14,967 bases of DNA from CAZOIA01 sp964579675 (lineage in GTDB: Bacteria; Planctomycetota; Phycisphaerae; UBA1845; PWPN01), in NCBI GenBank assembly GCA_964579675.1, contig CAZOIA010000143.1, positions 1 through 14,967 on the forward strand, given 5' to 3'. The notes under the pieces were generated by a model. That model ran no database searches. It was not told where the DNA came from and was given only the letters and a program-made list of their open reading frames with translations. Below are positions 6,390 to 14,508 of this stretch, in pieces; the first letter of the stretch is position 1, and the number at the start of each line of letters is the position of its first letter. The translations under genes and the position numbers were made by a program.

Positions 6390-8048
6390 ATGACGAGACA
6401 CACGGACGGCCTTGCGATGACTTGTTCAAGGACGAACCACGGACCGAAGCCGCCGCCGGGCGGGGGACATCGGCGGTGGCTGGCGTGCGTAACGGCAATT
6501 CTGCTGGCATCATCGGATGTGGGGCAATCCCAGCCGGCGACGCAACCAACTGACCAGGGGGATTCGCCGACGCAGAAGTCGAGCGCCTCCCTCGTGCTCA
6601 AGGGCGAGAATGGCAACCTGTGGGCCACCATCCAGGTGGGTGAGGTCGCGCGGGAGCCCGTCGTCATTCCCGTCGGGACCAGCACCGTGCTCGACGTGAA
6701 TGCACCCGTCAGGCGGGTGGAAGTCGCGACGCCGGAGGTGGCTGAACTGAAGGTCTTGTCCCCCCGGCAGATACTGATGACCGGTCAGGAGGCGGGTACG
6801 ACCCAGGTCATCCTGTGGGATGAGAACGACAGGCGACTCGTGTTTGCGGTGCAGGTGGAGCCGAACCTGACCCAGCTCAAGGAGGCCATCCGGAGAACCG
6901 CCCCCGACGCCGAGGTCGAGTTCCGGGTCGTCAGGGGCGTGCTCATTCTGTCGGGGCGGGTATCCAACACCGACGACGCCCGACGGATCACCGAGATCGC
7001 CAGCATTATCTGCCCCAAGCTGCAGAACCACTTGACCGTGGTCGGGCAACAGCAGGTGCTGTTGCGATGTACGGTGGCGGAGGTCAGCAGGTCAGCGGTC
7101 CGCCAACTGGGGGTCGATGCCTGGGCGTCGTTCGAGGAGAACGCCCCGAGAATCACGGCAAACCAGCTCGCAGGCGTTGACACTTCCCTGATTGGTCCCA
7201 CGGCAGGGATGCCCGGGGCGGGAGGGACGGCATTCTTCGGCAACCGTTTCCTCTTCGGGTCTGACGCCGGCGGTTTCCAGATCACCCAGAGTTCTCAAAG
7301 CCTGCAGATGCAGCTCTTTGTGCGTGCCATGCAGGACAACGGGCTGCTGAAAGTACTTGCTGAGCCGAACCTGGTTGCGATGAGCGGCCAAAAGGCGTCG
7401 TTCCTGGCTGGCGGCGAGTTCCCGGTCCCGGTTCCGCAGGAGCGGAATATTACCATCGAGTGGAAGCGGTACGGGGTCCGGCTCGAGTTCGTGCCGACCG
7501 TGATCGGCCAGCAGATGATCCGCCTAAGCGTCGCTCCCGAGATCAGCGAGATTGACTACTCCAACGCCGTTCAACTTGAAGGGTACGTCGTCCCCGGAGT
7601 GACGCAGCGCCAGGCGATGACCACCATCGAACTGCCCGGCGGCAGCACGATTGCCATCGCGGGTCTGCTTAGTGAGCAACTGCGAGGATCAATCAGCAAG
7701 ATTCCCGGGTTGGGTGACATACCGGTCCTCGGGGCGCTGTTTCGTTCCTTGGACTACCGGAGAAACCTGACCGAGCTGGTGATCCTGGTGACCCCGGAAC
7801 TGGTCACCTGCATGTACCCGGACCAGGTGCCTGCCGTTCCCGGTCAACAAGATGTAACGGTGCCCAACGACTGGGAGCTTTACGGCCTCGGGATGTTGGA
7901 AGGCAAGCCGATCCCGGAGGATCCGTCTCGACGGACGGCCCTTCGTACGGAGATCAAGCCTCACTATCGGAAGTTCGCCGGTCCCCCGGGGCAAATGTCG
8001 CTGCACGGACCATGGGGTGTTGCAGAGCCTTCGGAAACGGTTGAATGA
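6390..8048 (+). CDS. cpaC: Outer-membrane secretin CpaC/RcpA
   Basis: Forms the outer-membrane channel for the pilus. The 552-residue product has a hydrophobic export signal (about 29-41) after a long polar N-terminus, so the true start could be Met10. A pilus N-terminal domain follows (PVVIPVGTSTVLDVNAPVRR at 90-109 to VFAVQVEP at 151-158), then a BON-like segment (160-218, with VVRGVLILSGRVSNTDDA). The secretin core spans about 315-472: LAEPNLVAMSGQKASFLAGG, PVPVPQ, YGVRLEFVPTV, VPGVTQRQAMTTIELPGGST and KIPGLGDIPVLGALFRS, ending LVILVTPELV. About 80 residues continue past the core, with no motif I recognise. This gene is the main evidence that the cell has an outer membrane. No CpaD/RcpB partner is visible nearby. 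Confidence 0.94.
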   Translation: MTRHTDGLAMTCSRTNHGPKPPPGGGHRRWLACVTAILLASSDVGQSQPATQPTDQGDSPTQKSSASLVLKGENGNLWATIQVGEVAREPVVIPVGTSTVLDVNAPVRRVEVATPEVAELKVLSPRQILMTGQEAGTTQVILWDENDRRLVFAVQVEPNLTQLKEAIRRTAPDAEVEFRVVRGVLILSGRVSNTDDARRITEIASIICPKLQNHLTVVGQQQVLLRCTVAEVSRSAVRQLGVDAWASFEENAPRITANQLAGVDTSLIGPTAGMPGAGGTAFFGNRFLFGSDAGGFQITQSSQSLQMQLFVRAMQDNGLLKVLAEPNLVAMSGQKASFLAGGEFPVPVPQERNITIEWKRYGVRLEFVPTVIGQQMIRLSVAPEISEIDYSNAVQLEGYVVPGVTQRQAMTTIELPGGSTIAIAGLLSEQLRGSISKIPGLGDIPVLGALFRSLDYRRNLTELVILVTPELVTCMYPDQVPAVPGQQDVTVPNDWELYGLGMLEGKPIPEDPSRRTALRTEIKPHYRKFAGPPGQMSLHGPWGVAEPSETVE

Positions 8049-8169
8049 GAGGGGAGCCCCACGCGGGCGGCCCGCACTGGGCCCACGCCGCGACACAGGG
8101 AAAGGGACAAGTTTCGGCTGGGTGCTCTCGGAAGCCATTTGCCGACGGGGTAAGACTTTGGAAAGAAGC

Positions 8170-8175
8170 GGAGGG
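8170..8175 (+). promoter_or_regulatory. Ribosome binding site that fixes the tadG start
   Basis: GGAGGG ends six bases before the ATG at 8182. The upstream in-frame start at 8017 would overlap the end of cpaC and put about 55 polar residues before the Tad motif, so 8182 is preferred. Confidence 0.75.
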
Positions 8176-8181
8176 CATGAG

Positions 8182-10470
8182 ATGAAGAGCATTCAGCCAT
8201 GCAGGAAAGGGACACACGGTCGGCGTCAGGGTCGTGGTGATCGCCGGGGGGCGGTGGCGGCTCAGGTGGCGATCTGTCTGACGGCGTTGGTGGGGTTCAC
8301 CGCTCTTACGATCGACGTGGGGCACATGTACAACGTGAGGGGCGAGCTCCAGCGGTCGGCGGATGCCGCCGCGCTCGCCGCGGCCGCCGAACTCGGCGAC
8401 TGGAGTACCGGGAATCCCAAGACGAACGCCGACACCGTCGCTCAGTACTTCGCGAACGCCAACTCCGTACTGGGCAGCGGGGTCGGGCTGGACACCGTCA
8501 GTGAGACCACGCGGGACGTGACCTTTGGCCGGGCCTCGGTGGACCCGGCCACCAACAAGTACGTCTTCACGCCTGACCCGGACGAGCTGTACCCCAACGC
8601 GGTCCGGGTGCGCGTCCGCCGGACCGCGGGTTCGCCGAGCGGGCCGGTGTCGATGTTCTTCGCCCAGATCTTCGGGATGTCGACAAGCGACGTGTCCGCC
8701 CAGGCCACGGCGGTCCTTACGCCGCGGGACATCGCGTTTGCCCTCGATTTGTCCACGTCACACAACGACGACAGCTCCTTACGCTCGTATAAGAACACTG
8801 AGATCGCCAACAAGGACGTCTGGGAGGCGCTGGCCGATACTGAAGCGGCGCTCGACCCGCAGACCGACTCGCTCGGTTTCCTTTCAGAGATCTCGGTTCT
8901 CGACAACGGCGATGGCACCTCGACCGTGACGGTGGCTCTGACGAGCGAGAGTGCTCCGAAGGCGCTGAGCCACGTCACGTTCGGCCTGCCGTCGGCTGCC
9001 CAGGCGAGCGTGGAAGCAACCGCCTGGACTGACGGTGATTATGACAGCCCGAGTTGGGGCCTCGATCCCACCACCGGGGTGACCGGGCTGAAGTTCGACG
9101 CAATCGGCGACGGGCTGGGCGAGGACGGCGTGGTTGAGACGCATCACTTCTCTTTTGCCATTGACAACGAGGACCTATCCCAGGTGCAAATGGGCGTCGC
9201 AACCAAAGCCGGCCCAGGTGTCGATACCTCCGTATCCTACAAGCTGGTGCCGGAGGTGACGCTCGGGAACCTAACGGACTGGGGTGACGAGGTTACCGGC
9301 CCGGGCTGGGACTTCGCGAACGACGACGGCCTGGTCCGCCTGCGGAAGGGCAGCAACTGGGGTCTATCCACCACCTGGCTCAGTCAGACGTTGGAGGCTA
9401 AAGGCTACGGGACTTACACCACGGCGGAGAAGGACGCCATCAACAGCAGTGCTTATGACAGCAGCACGAGCTACTACCGCCGCCGGGTTCTGGTGGGGCT
9501 GGGCATTTATCGGTGGAAGAGCGGCAAGTCCGGCGGCCAACCGGGGGGGGACGGGAACGGCTACATCGCCAGCACCGAAGTGGAGGCGATGGTGAATTAC
9601 CCTGGTAAGTCCAGCAACCCGGATACGTTGTGCAAGCAGGTGGGCGGCAGTTGGGACGACTACATGGACTATGTCAAGAGCAGCAGCTCCAGTATGTGCA
9701 GATACAGCCCGAGCAGCCAGCTCTACGGGGATTCCGGTCTCCAGTGGCGGTATGGGTTGAAGACTTTCGTCGACTTCCTGCAGGAGAAAGAATACGGCGA
9801 CAGCCTCTCTCCTGGACTGGCCGGCTCGCCCCAGCAGCCGATGGGGGCGGTCGCGGACGCGGTGAAGGAGTGCTTTGACATCATCCAGGGGCTGCAGGGG
9901 GGGGACCTGGTCGGGCTGGCGAGCTATGCGACGTGTGGGTACGGCCCCGGGGACAAACCCAGCAACATGTCGTGGTTGACGGCGGTCAGCACCGAGGAGG
10001 AGCAACAGGCGATGGAAGACCTGATTGACCAGTTGCAGCCGGGCATGTGGACCACCAACACCAACATTGCACAGGGGATCGACAAGGGCATCGATGTGCT
10101 GTTCAACAGCCCGGATGCCAGGTCCAACGCGGCCAAGGTTCTGGTCCTGCTCACGGACGGCATCGCCAACCAGACCCGGTCGAATCCGACGTATTACAGC
10201 ACGTACCAGGCCAAGACCGACGCCCGGACCGCCGCGGCTGAAGCCCGCGCCCAGGGGGTCCGGATCTACACCATCAGCGTCGGGGGCAACGCCGATCAGG
10301 AGCTGATGAAGCAGATCGCCGACGGCGACTACCCCACCGCTGAGCCATACGTGCACTATGACGTGGACAATCACTTCCACGCCGAGGGGAGCGTTGCGAG
10401 TTACCGGGCGACCTTGCAGGACATCTTCCAGAAGTTGGGCGGGGCCAGGCCCGTGATGTTGATCGAATAG
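8182..10470 (+). CDS. tadG: TadG-like protein with a von Willebrand A domain split by a large insertion
   Basis: Anchored, largely periplasmic or surface protein of the pilus system, a candidate minor or tip subunit. The 762-residue product opens with a TadE/TadG signature, RRGAVAAQVAICLTALVG (21-38), a hydrophobic helix (about 24-46) and VRGELQRSADAAALAAAAEL. If Gly23 is the cut site, position 5 is Gln rather than Glu, so processing by TadV is doubtful. A VWA domain begins at IAFALDLSTS, giving the MIDAS motif Asp189-x-Ser191-x-Ser193. Its next element, PMGAVADAVKECFDIIQGL, appears only at about 553-571. It then continues with VGLASYAT, a likely MIDAS threonine at 627 and VLLTDG (Asp659). 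Roughly 350 residues thus sit inside the domain. They include a beta-rich block (about 235-358: VLDNGDGTSTVTVALTSES, SHVTFGLP, LDPTTGVTGLKFDA) and a Ser/Tyr/Gly-rich region. A stem-loop follows the stop. Confidence 0.85.
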   Translation: MKSIQPCRKGTHGRRQGRGDRRGAVAAQVAICLTALVGFTALTIDVGHMYNVRGELQRSADAAALAAAAELGDWSTGNPKTNADTVAQYFANANSVLGSGVGLDTVSETTRDVTFGRASVDPATNKYVFTPDPDELYPNAVRVRVRRTAGSPSGPVSMFFAQIFGMSTSDVSAQATAVLTPRDIAFALDLSTSHNDDSSLRSYKNTEIANKDVWEALADTEAALDPQTDSLGFLSEISVLDNGDGTSTVTVALTSESAPKALSHVTFGLPSAAQASVEATAWTDGDYDSPSWGLDPTTGVTGLKFDAIGDGLGEDGVVETHHFSFAIDNEDLSQVQMGVATKAGPGVDTSVSYKLVPEVTLGNLTDWGDEVTGPGWDFANDDGLVRLRKGSNWGLSTTWLSQTLEAKGYGTYTTAEKDAINSSAYDSSTSYYRRRVLVGLGIYRWKSGKSGGQPGGDGNGYIASTEVEAMVNYPGKSSNPDTLCKQVGGSWDDYMDYVKSSSSSMCRYSPSSQLYGDSGLQWRYGLKTFVDFLQEKEYGDSLSPGLAGSPQQPMGAVADAVKECFDIIQGLQGGDLVGLASYATCGYGPGDKPSNMSWLTAVSTEEEQQAMEDLIDQLQPGMWTTNTNIAQGIDKGIDVLFNSPDARSNAAKVLVLLTDGIANQTRSNPTYYSTYQAKTDARTAAAEARAQGVRIYTISVGGNADQELMKQIADGDYPTAEPYVHYDVDNHFHAEGSVASYRATLQDIFQKLGGARPVMLIE

Positions 10471-10682
10471 AGTCCGTTGCGGCGCGTGTCGGGCTCCGAT
10501 CAGTTCGGGGTCCGACACGCGATCGTTGTTGTTGACAGAAGTTCGGGAATGGGGACAGGCAGGCGTTTCAGAGCAAGGCATGTGGCACCTGAGCCGGCGT
10601 GCCCGGCGGCACGACCGGTTCGTCTTGCGCGCCGGGCGTCGGCGCGGAGTGTGGGGACGGGTGCACGGGAAGCAGCGAAGCC
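10471..10682 (+). other. tadG-cpaE intergenic region
   Basis: Apart from the stem-loop at 10483-10521 and an isolated TTGACA (10532-10537), these 212 bases hold no supported gene. The short frames crossing it are Arg- or Gly-rich. Its length, unusual within the locus, makes a second promoter for cpaE-cpaF-tadB-tadC plausible, but no -10 element fits. Confidence 0.45.
10483..10521 (+). terminator. 17-bp stem-loop between tadG and cpaE
   Basis: Twelve bases after the tadG stop, bases 10483-10499 pair with 10505-10521 around a 5-base loop (TCAGT). The 17 pairs include two G-T wobbles; the outer ten (CGCGTGTCGG against CCGACACGCG) are perfect. The downstream sequence (ATCGTTGTTGTTG) is T-enriched but has no uninterrupted T-run. 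It may be an intrinsic terminator of a GC-rich type, an attenuator that lowers expression of the ATPase genes, or an RNA-processing site. TTGACA lies just after it at 10532-10537, with no matching -10. Confidence 0.6.
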
Positions 10683-11876
10683 ATGAGGCAGTCGGTTCGT
10701 GTCATCGTGTTCAACGGCGACGAGGACTACGCCGCCGCGGTCCGCGCCGACCTGCTGAGCATACCCGGCCTGCAGATCGTGGCCGAGGTGGACGAACTGA
10801 CGCTGGTTGAGCAGGCGGTTGCCCAGTTCCCGGCTGAGATCCTCCTGGTTCACCTCGATCCCCTGCCGGACATGGCCTTGCCGGTGGCGGCCTCGATCGC
10901 CAGGGCAAACGAGAAACCGGCGGTGTTCGTGATCTCCGAGAGCACCGAGGGTCAGCACGTTCTGACCGCGATGCGGGCCGGGGTGCGGGAGTTCCTGACC
11001 AAACCGCTCGATCGGATCCTGCTGACCGAGGCGATCGAGAAGTTGATGGCCGAGCAGGAGTCATCGGTCGAGCGGGGCAGGCTGGTGTCGATCCTCGGAA
11101 CGATCGGGGGGGCGGGGGCGTCGATGCTGGCGGTGAACCTGGCCACGGAACTGCAGGAAGCCGCGAAGAAGCGACCGGCAGCAGTGGTGGACCTGGATTT
11201 CCGGTACGGCCAGCTCGGGACCATGCTTGACCTCCAGGCCAACTACACCATCGCCGACCTGTGCGATACGCCCGAGCAGTTGGATGCGGACGTCATCGAA
11301 AAGGCGATGGTCAAGCACAGCACGGGGGTGCATCTGCTGGCGCGTCCGAACCTGTTCTCCCAGGCGGACCAGATCACCGCCGCCCATTGCGCCGCGGTCC
11401 TCAGTTCGCTCCAGCAGATGTACGAGTTCGTCGTAGTGGACGGTCCGATCCGGTTCGATCCGGGCGGGCTGTCCGTCCTCGACCTGGCGGACGTGAACCT
11501 GTTGGTCATTCAACTGCTGGTCACCAGCGTTCGCAACGTTCACCGGATGCTCGATGAACTCCGCGACGGCGGGTACAACCTGGACCGGTTCAAGTTAATC
11601 TGCAACCGGATCGGGAGGGAGTCCGCCCACCTGGAGATCGGGCACGTGGAGGAGACGTTGAAGCGGAAGATCGACCACCAGATCCCCGACGACTGGAAGA
11701 CGGTGAGTTCAGCCATCAACATGGGCGCCTCGCTGGCCGAGTTCGCGCCGAAGTCGAAGGTTCGGGCGGCAATTCGCGAACTGGCTGAACACATCGCCGA
11801 CCCGGAAGGGGCAACGTCGGAAGCGGCAGCAGGAAAGGGTGGATTCTTTGGCAGGATCTTCAGCGGGACCTCGTAA
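10683..11876 (+). CDS. cpaE: Tad pilus localisation protein CpaE/TadZ with degenerate Walker A
   Basis: Cytoplasmic MinD/ParA-superfamily protein that places the Tad machine in the cell. The 397-residue product has a receiver-like N-terminal domain (about 4-122: VRVIVFNGDED, ILLVHLDP with Asp59, VISES, FLTKP with Lys107), then a MinD-like domain from about 134. Its P-loop reads GTIGGAGASM (139-148). Both lysines of the deviant Walker A motif are gone (Ile141 and Ala146), so tight ATP hydrolysis is doubtful. VVDLDFRYGQ (Asp170, Asp172) and FVVVDGP (Asp253) keep the rest of the fold. The C-terminus ends GKGGFFGRIFSG. I prefer the ATG at 10683; an in-frame GTG at 10599 would add 28 Gly/Ser/Cys-rich residues unlike the family. 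It precedes cpaF by 51 bases. Confidence 0.9.
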   Translation: MRQSVRVIVFNGDEDYAAAVRADLLSIPGLQIVAEVDELTLVEQAVAQFPAEILLVHLDPLPDMALPVAASIARANEKPAVFVISESTEGQHVLTAMRAGVREFLTKPLDRILLTEAIEKLMAEQESSVERGRLVSILGTIGGAGASMLAVNLATELQEAAKKRPAAVVDLDFRYGQLGTMLDLQANYTIADLCDTPEQLDADVIEKAMVKHSTGVHLLARPNLFSQADQITAAHCAAVLSSLQQMYEFVVVDGPIRFDPGGLSVLDLADVNLLVIQLLVTSVRNVHRMLDELRDGGYNLDRFKLICNRIGRESAHLEIGHVEETLKRKIDHQIPDDWKTVSSAINMGASLAEFAPKSKVRAAIRELAEHIADPEGATSEAAAGKGGFFGRIFSGTS

Positions 11877-11927
11877 ACCGGTGGAGGCCGGCTTGACCCG
11901 CTGATACGTCCGATACGGGGTGAGTCT

Positions 11928-13388
11928 ATGTTTGGCAAGGTCAGGACGCCTGTCTTACCGAAGAATCCCAACCAGGCAAAAACGGGCAAATCCGTTCTCG
12001 GACCCCGGCCGGGCGATGACCGGGCCGAATCGCCGGCATCTCAGCCTGCCGCCCCGCCGCCCGAGAAACCCGAGGCCAAGCCCCGGCCCGTGGACGACGA
12101 AAAACTCGAGAAATACTACGCCCTCAAGACGCGAATTCACCGCAAGCTCGTCGAGCAGCTCGATCTCGCCGCCATGAACAACGACGACCCGACGATCCGG
12201 GATCAGGTCGGCGAGGTGATCCTCAGTCTATGCGAGCAGGAGGACACCCTGCTCAACTACAACGAGCGGCAGAAGCTGGTCAAGGAGATCCTGGACGAGA
12301 CCTTCGGGCTGGGCCCCCTCGAAATGCTGTTGAACGATCCGTCGATCAGCGACATTCTGATCAACGGTCCGCGACAGGTCTATGCCGAGCGCAAGGGGAG
12401 GATGGAGCTGACGAACGTGCAGTTCCGGGACAACCGGCATCTGATCCACGTGATCGACAAGATCGTCAGTGCGGTGGGGCGGCGCTGTGACGAGGTGAGT
12501 CCGATGGTCGATGCCCGCCTCAAGGACGGCTCGCGGGTCAACGCGGTCATCCCGCCCCTGGCCCTGAACGGCCCCAGCGTGTCGATCCGGCGGTTCGGTA
12601 ACGATCCCATCACCTGGGATGATTACATCCAGTTCAAATCGTGCACCCCGGAGATGGTGGAGTTCCTGCAGGCGTGCGTAATCTCCCACCTGAACATCAT
12701 GATCATCGGCGGAACCGGGTCCGGCAAAACGACGCTGCTCAACAACATGTCATCGTTCATCCCGGAGTCGGATCGGGTCGTGACGATCGAGGACGCGGCC
12801 GAGCTGCGCCTCCGCCAGCCCCACGTCGTCCGGCTGGAGACCCGCCCTCCGAACATCGAGGGCAGGGGCCAGATCACGATTCGAGACTTGCTGATCAACA
12901 GCCTGCGGATGCGCCCGGATCGGATCGTAGTTGGCGAGTGCCGAGGTCCCGAGACGCTCGACATGCTCCAGGCAATGAACACGGGGCACGACGGGTCGCT
13001 CACGACCCTGCACGCGAACAGCACCCGCGACACGGTTCAGCGGGTCGAGACGATGGTGATGATGGCGGGGTTCGATCTCCCCGTCCGGGCGATCCGTCAG
13101 CAGTTCGCCTCCGCCATTCATCTGATTGTCCAGGCCCAGCGGCTCACCGGGGGGCCGAGGAAAATTACCAGTGTGACCGAGGTGACGGGCTTGGAAGGTG
13201 AGGTCGTCACCATGCAGGACATCTTCGCGTTCCAGCAGCAGGGAATCGACAGCACGGGCAAGGCCTACGGGCAGATCGTCGCCTCCGGGCTCCGCCCGAC
13301 GTTCCTGGACCGCCTGGCGCACTCGGGATGCAAGATCAGCCCCAGCCTGTTCGAGCGGCAGGTGCTGATGAGCGACAAGGCAGAATGA
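11928..13388 (+). CDS. cpaF: Tad secretion ATPase CpaF/TadA (PulE/VirB11 family)
   Basis: Hexameric cytoplasmic ATPase that powers Flp pilus assembly and possibly retraction. The 486-residue product has a Pro/Lys-rich linker (about 1-60), then an N-terminal domain (FGLGPLEMLLNDPSISDILI). The catalytic core has Walker A GGTGSGKTT (261-269, Lys267), an Asp box TIEDAAELRL (Glu288, Asp289), Walker B RIVVGECRG (Glu337) and a His box GHDGSLTTLHANS (353-365; His354, His362). All key residues are present, so it should be active. GGGGTGAG just before the ATG may serve as the ribosome binding site. The stop codon overlaps the first unit of a heptamer repeat array. It lies between cpaE and tadB, as in other Tad loci. 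Confidence 0.96.
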   Translation: MFGKVRTPVLPKNPNQAKTGKSVLGPRPGDDRAESPASQPAAPPPEKPEAKPRPVDDEKLEKYYALKTRIHRKLVEQLDLAAMNNDDPTIRDQVGEVILSLCEQEDTLLNYNERQKLVKEILDETFGLGPLEMLLNDPSISDILINGPRQVYAERKGRMELTNVQFRDNRHLIHVIDKIVSAVGRRCDEVSPMVDARLKDGSRVNAVIPPLALNGPSVSIRRFGNDPITWDDYIQFKSCTPEMVEFLQACVISHLNIMIIGGTGSGKTTLLNNMSSFIPESDRVVTIEDAAELRLRQPHVVRLETRPPNIEGRGQITIRDLLINSLRMRPDRIVVGECRGPETLDMLQAMNTGHDGSLTTLHANSTRDTVQRVETMVMMAGFDLPVRAIRQQFASAIHLIVQAQRLTGGPRKITSVTEVTGLEGEVVTMQDIFAFQQQGIDSTGKAYGQIVASGLRPTFLDRLAHSGCKISPSLFERQVLMSDKAE

Positions 13389-13442
13389 TGAACGATGAAC
13401 GATGAACGATGAATGATGAATGATGAATGACGAATGAAGAAT
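13387..13442 (+). repeat. Heptanucleotide tandem array between cpaF and tadB
   Basis: Eight contiguous 7-base units start inside the cpaF stop codon: GATGAAC three times, GATGAAT three times, GACGAAT, then GAAGAAT. Each of the first six contains an ATG, and since seven is not a multiple of three these ATGs rotate through all frames. The array is more AT-rich than the flanking genes. Confidence 0.95.
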
Positions 13443-13472
13443 CAGGAACTGAAAGGCAAAGACTGATCGCTA

Positions 13473-13512
13473 GTTCATTCATCACTTAAGCGTTCGTCAT
13501 TCATCGTTCAAG
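13473..13512 (-). repeat. Inverted copies of the heptamer repeat before tadB
   Basis: The reverse-complement units GTTCATT, ATTCATC, GTTCGTC, ATTCATC and GTTCA occur here, broken by ACTTAAGC. Bases 13497-13510 are the perfect inverted complement of 13403-13416 (14 bp), and 13493-13505 of 13422-13434 (13 bp). The message between cpaF and tadB can therefore fold into one of several long stems, leaving the tadB ribosome binding site (AAGGGG, 13518-13523) just outside. Confidence 0.85.
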
Positions 13513-13529
13513 CACTCAAGGGGCAGGCA

Positions 13530-14504
13530 ATGGGATCGATTCTACTTCTGCTCATGCCCGTCGCCGGCGCCATGCTGCTGGCGCTGGGGATCTTCCAGGT
13601 CGTGATGGACCTGCGCACCAGCAAGCAAAAGAAGATTGTCGATCGACTGGATGAGTTTCGGAGCAAGAGCAGCCAGATCGACGTCAAAGAGTCGTTGCTG
13701 CGCAAGCGGGCGGATGACCGCCAGGAAGGCTTCCTGGAGTCCGTGGTTGCGAACCTGCAGGTGGTCAGCAAGCTGGAGCGCTTGCTGCAGCAGGCCGACG
13801 TTGACTGGTCGGCGTCGCGGCTGCTCGTGAACTTGGCGGGATTGTCGGTTCTGGCCGGCGCGGTTCTGCTGTTCGTCAAGGTCGCCCCGGTTGTCTGTCT
13901 GGTGACCGGTGTGGCGGTCTTCGGGGTGCCTTTTCTCTGGCTGCTCCGCAAACGGAAGAAGCGGGTCAGGCTCATGGTGTCGCAGTTGCCGGACGTTTTC
14001 GAGCTGATGGGCCAGGCCCTGAGGGCGGGGCACGGACTGGCCAGCGCGATCCAGCTTATCAGCCAGCAGATGCCCCAGCCGATCGGCGGAGAGTTTGCCC
14101 GGGTTTTCCACGAACAGAACCTCGGCATCACGGTCGAGGATGCCCTGCTCAACATGGCGAACCGGCTCGATCAGATGGACATACGGTTCTTCGTGACCGC
14201 GGTGCTGATCCAGCGGCAGACGGGGGGCGACCTGGCTGAGATCCTCGACAAGATCGGAAAGGTCATTCGTGATCGAATCCAACTGTTCGATGTGGTGAAG
14301 GCGCTGACCGCGGAGGGCCGCCTCTCGGGGTGGGTCTTGCTCCTTCTGCCCGTGGTCTGTTTCGCGGCCATGTGCTACATCAACCCGGTTTACGCCCGCG
14401 AACTGACCGACACCGAGAGCGGGCGAATGATGCTCGGGTCCGCAATCGCGATGGACCTGATGGGTATGGCCATGATCAAGAAGATCGTCAATATCAAGGT
14501 GTGA
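13530..14504 (+). CDS. tadB: Tad inner-membrane platform protein TadB
   Basis: Integral membrane platform protein, paired with TadC, on which CpaF acts. The 324-residue product has an N-terminal helix (about 2-25), a cytoplasmic charged segment (27-95), and two helices (about 98-118 and 121-139) ending LRKRKKRVRL. A type II secretion F domain follows (about 153-278: QLPDVFELMGQALRAGHGLA, then FVTAVLIQRQTGGDLAEIL and IRDRIQLFDVVKALTAEGRL). Two terminal helices lie at about 267-284 and 300-316. AAGGGG six bases before the ATG supports the start. A repeat-rich 141-base gap separates it from cpaF, whereas tadC starts only four bases after its stop, so tadB and tadC are tightly coupled. Confidence 0.94.
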   Translation: MGSILLLLMPVAGAMLLALGIFQVVMDLRTSKQKKIVDRLDEFRSKSSQIDVKESLLRKRADDRQEGFLESVVANLQVVSKLERLLQQADVDWSASRLLVNLAGLSVLAGAVLLFVKVAPVVCLVTGVAVFGVPFLWLLRKRKKRVRLMVSQLPDVFELMGQALRAGHGLASAIQLISQQMPQPIGGEFARVFHEQNLGITVEDALLNMANRLDQMDIRFFVTAVLIQRQTGGDLAEILDKIGKVIRDRIQLFDVVKALTAEGRLSGWVLLLLPVVCFAAMCYINPVYARELTDTESGRMMLGSAIAMDLMGMAMIKKIVNIKV

Positions 14505-14508
14505 GACG

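Noticed and set aside
10532..10560. TTGACA before cpaE as a promoter
   Set aside because: The -35 hexamer is perfect, but no -10-like hexamer lies 16-18 bases downstream, so it is not listed as a promoter.
9364..10581. Minus-strand frame of 405 codons opposite tadG
   Set aside because: tadG on the plus strand carries clear Tad and VWA motifs; the antisense product has no motif and arises from the low stop frequency of GC-rich DNA.
13387..13512. CRISPR array
   Set aside because: The repeats are 7-base contiguous units with no spacers.
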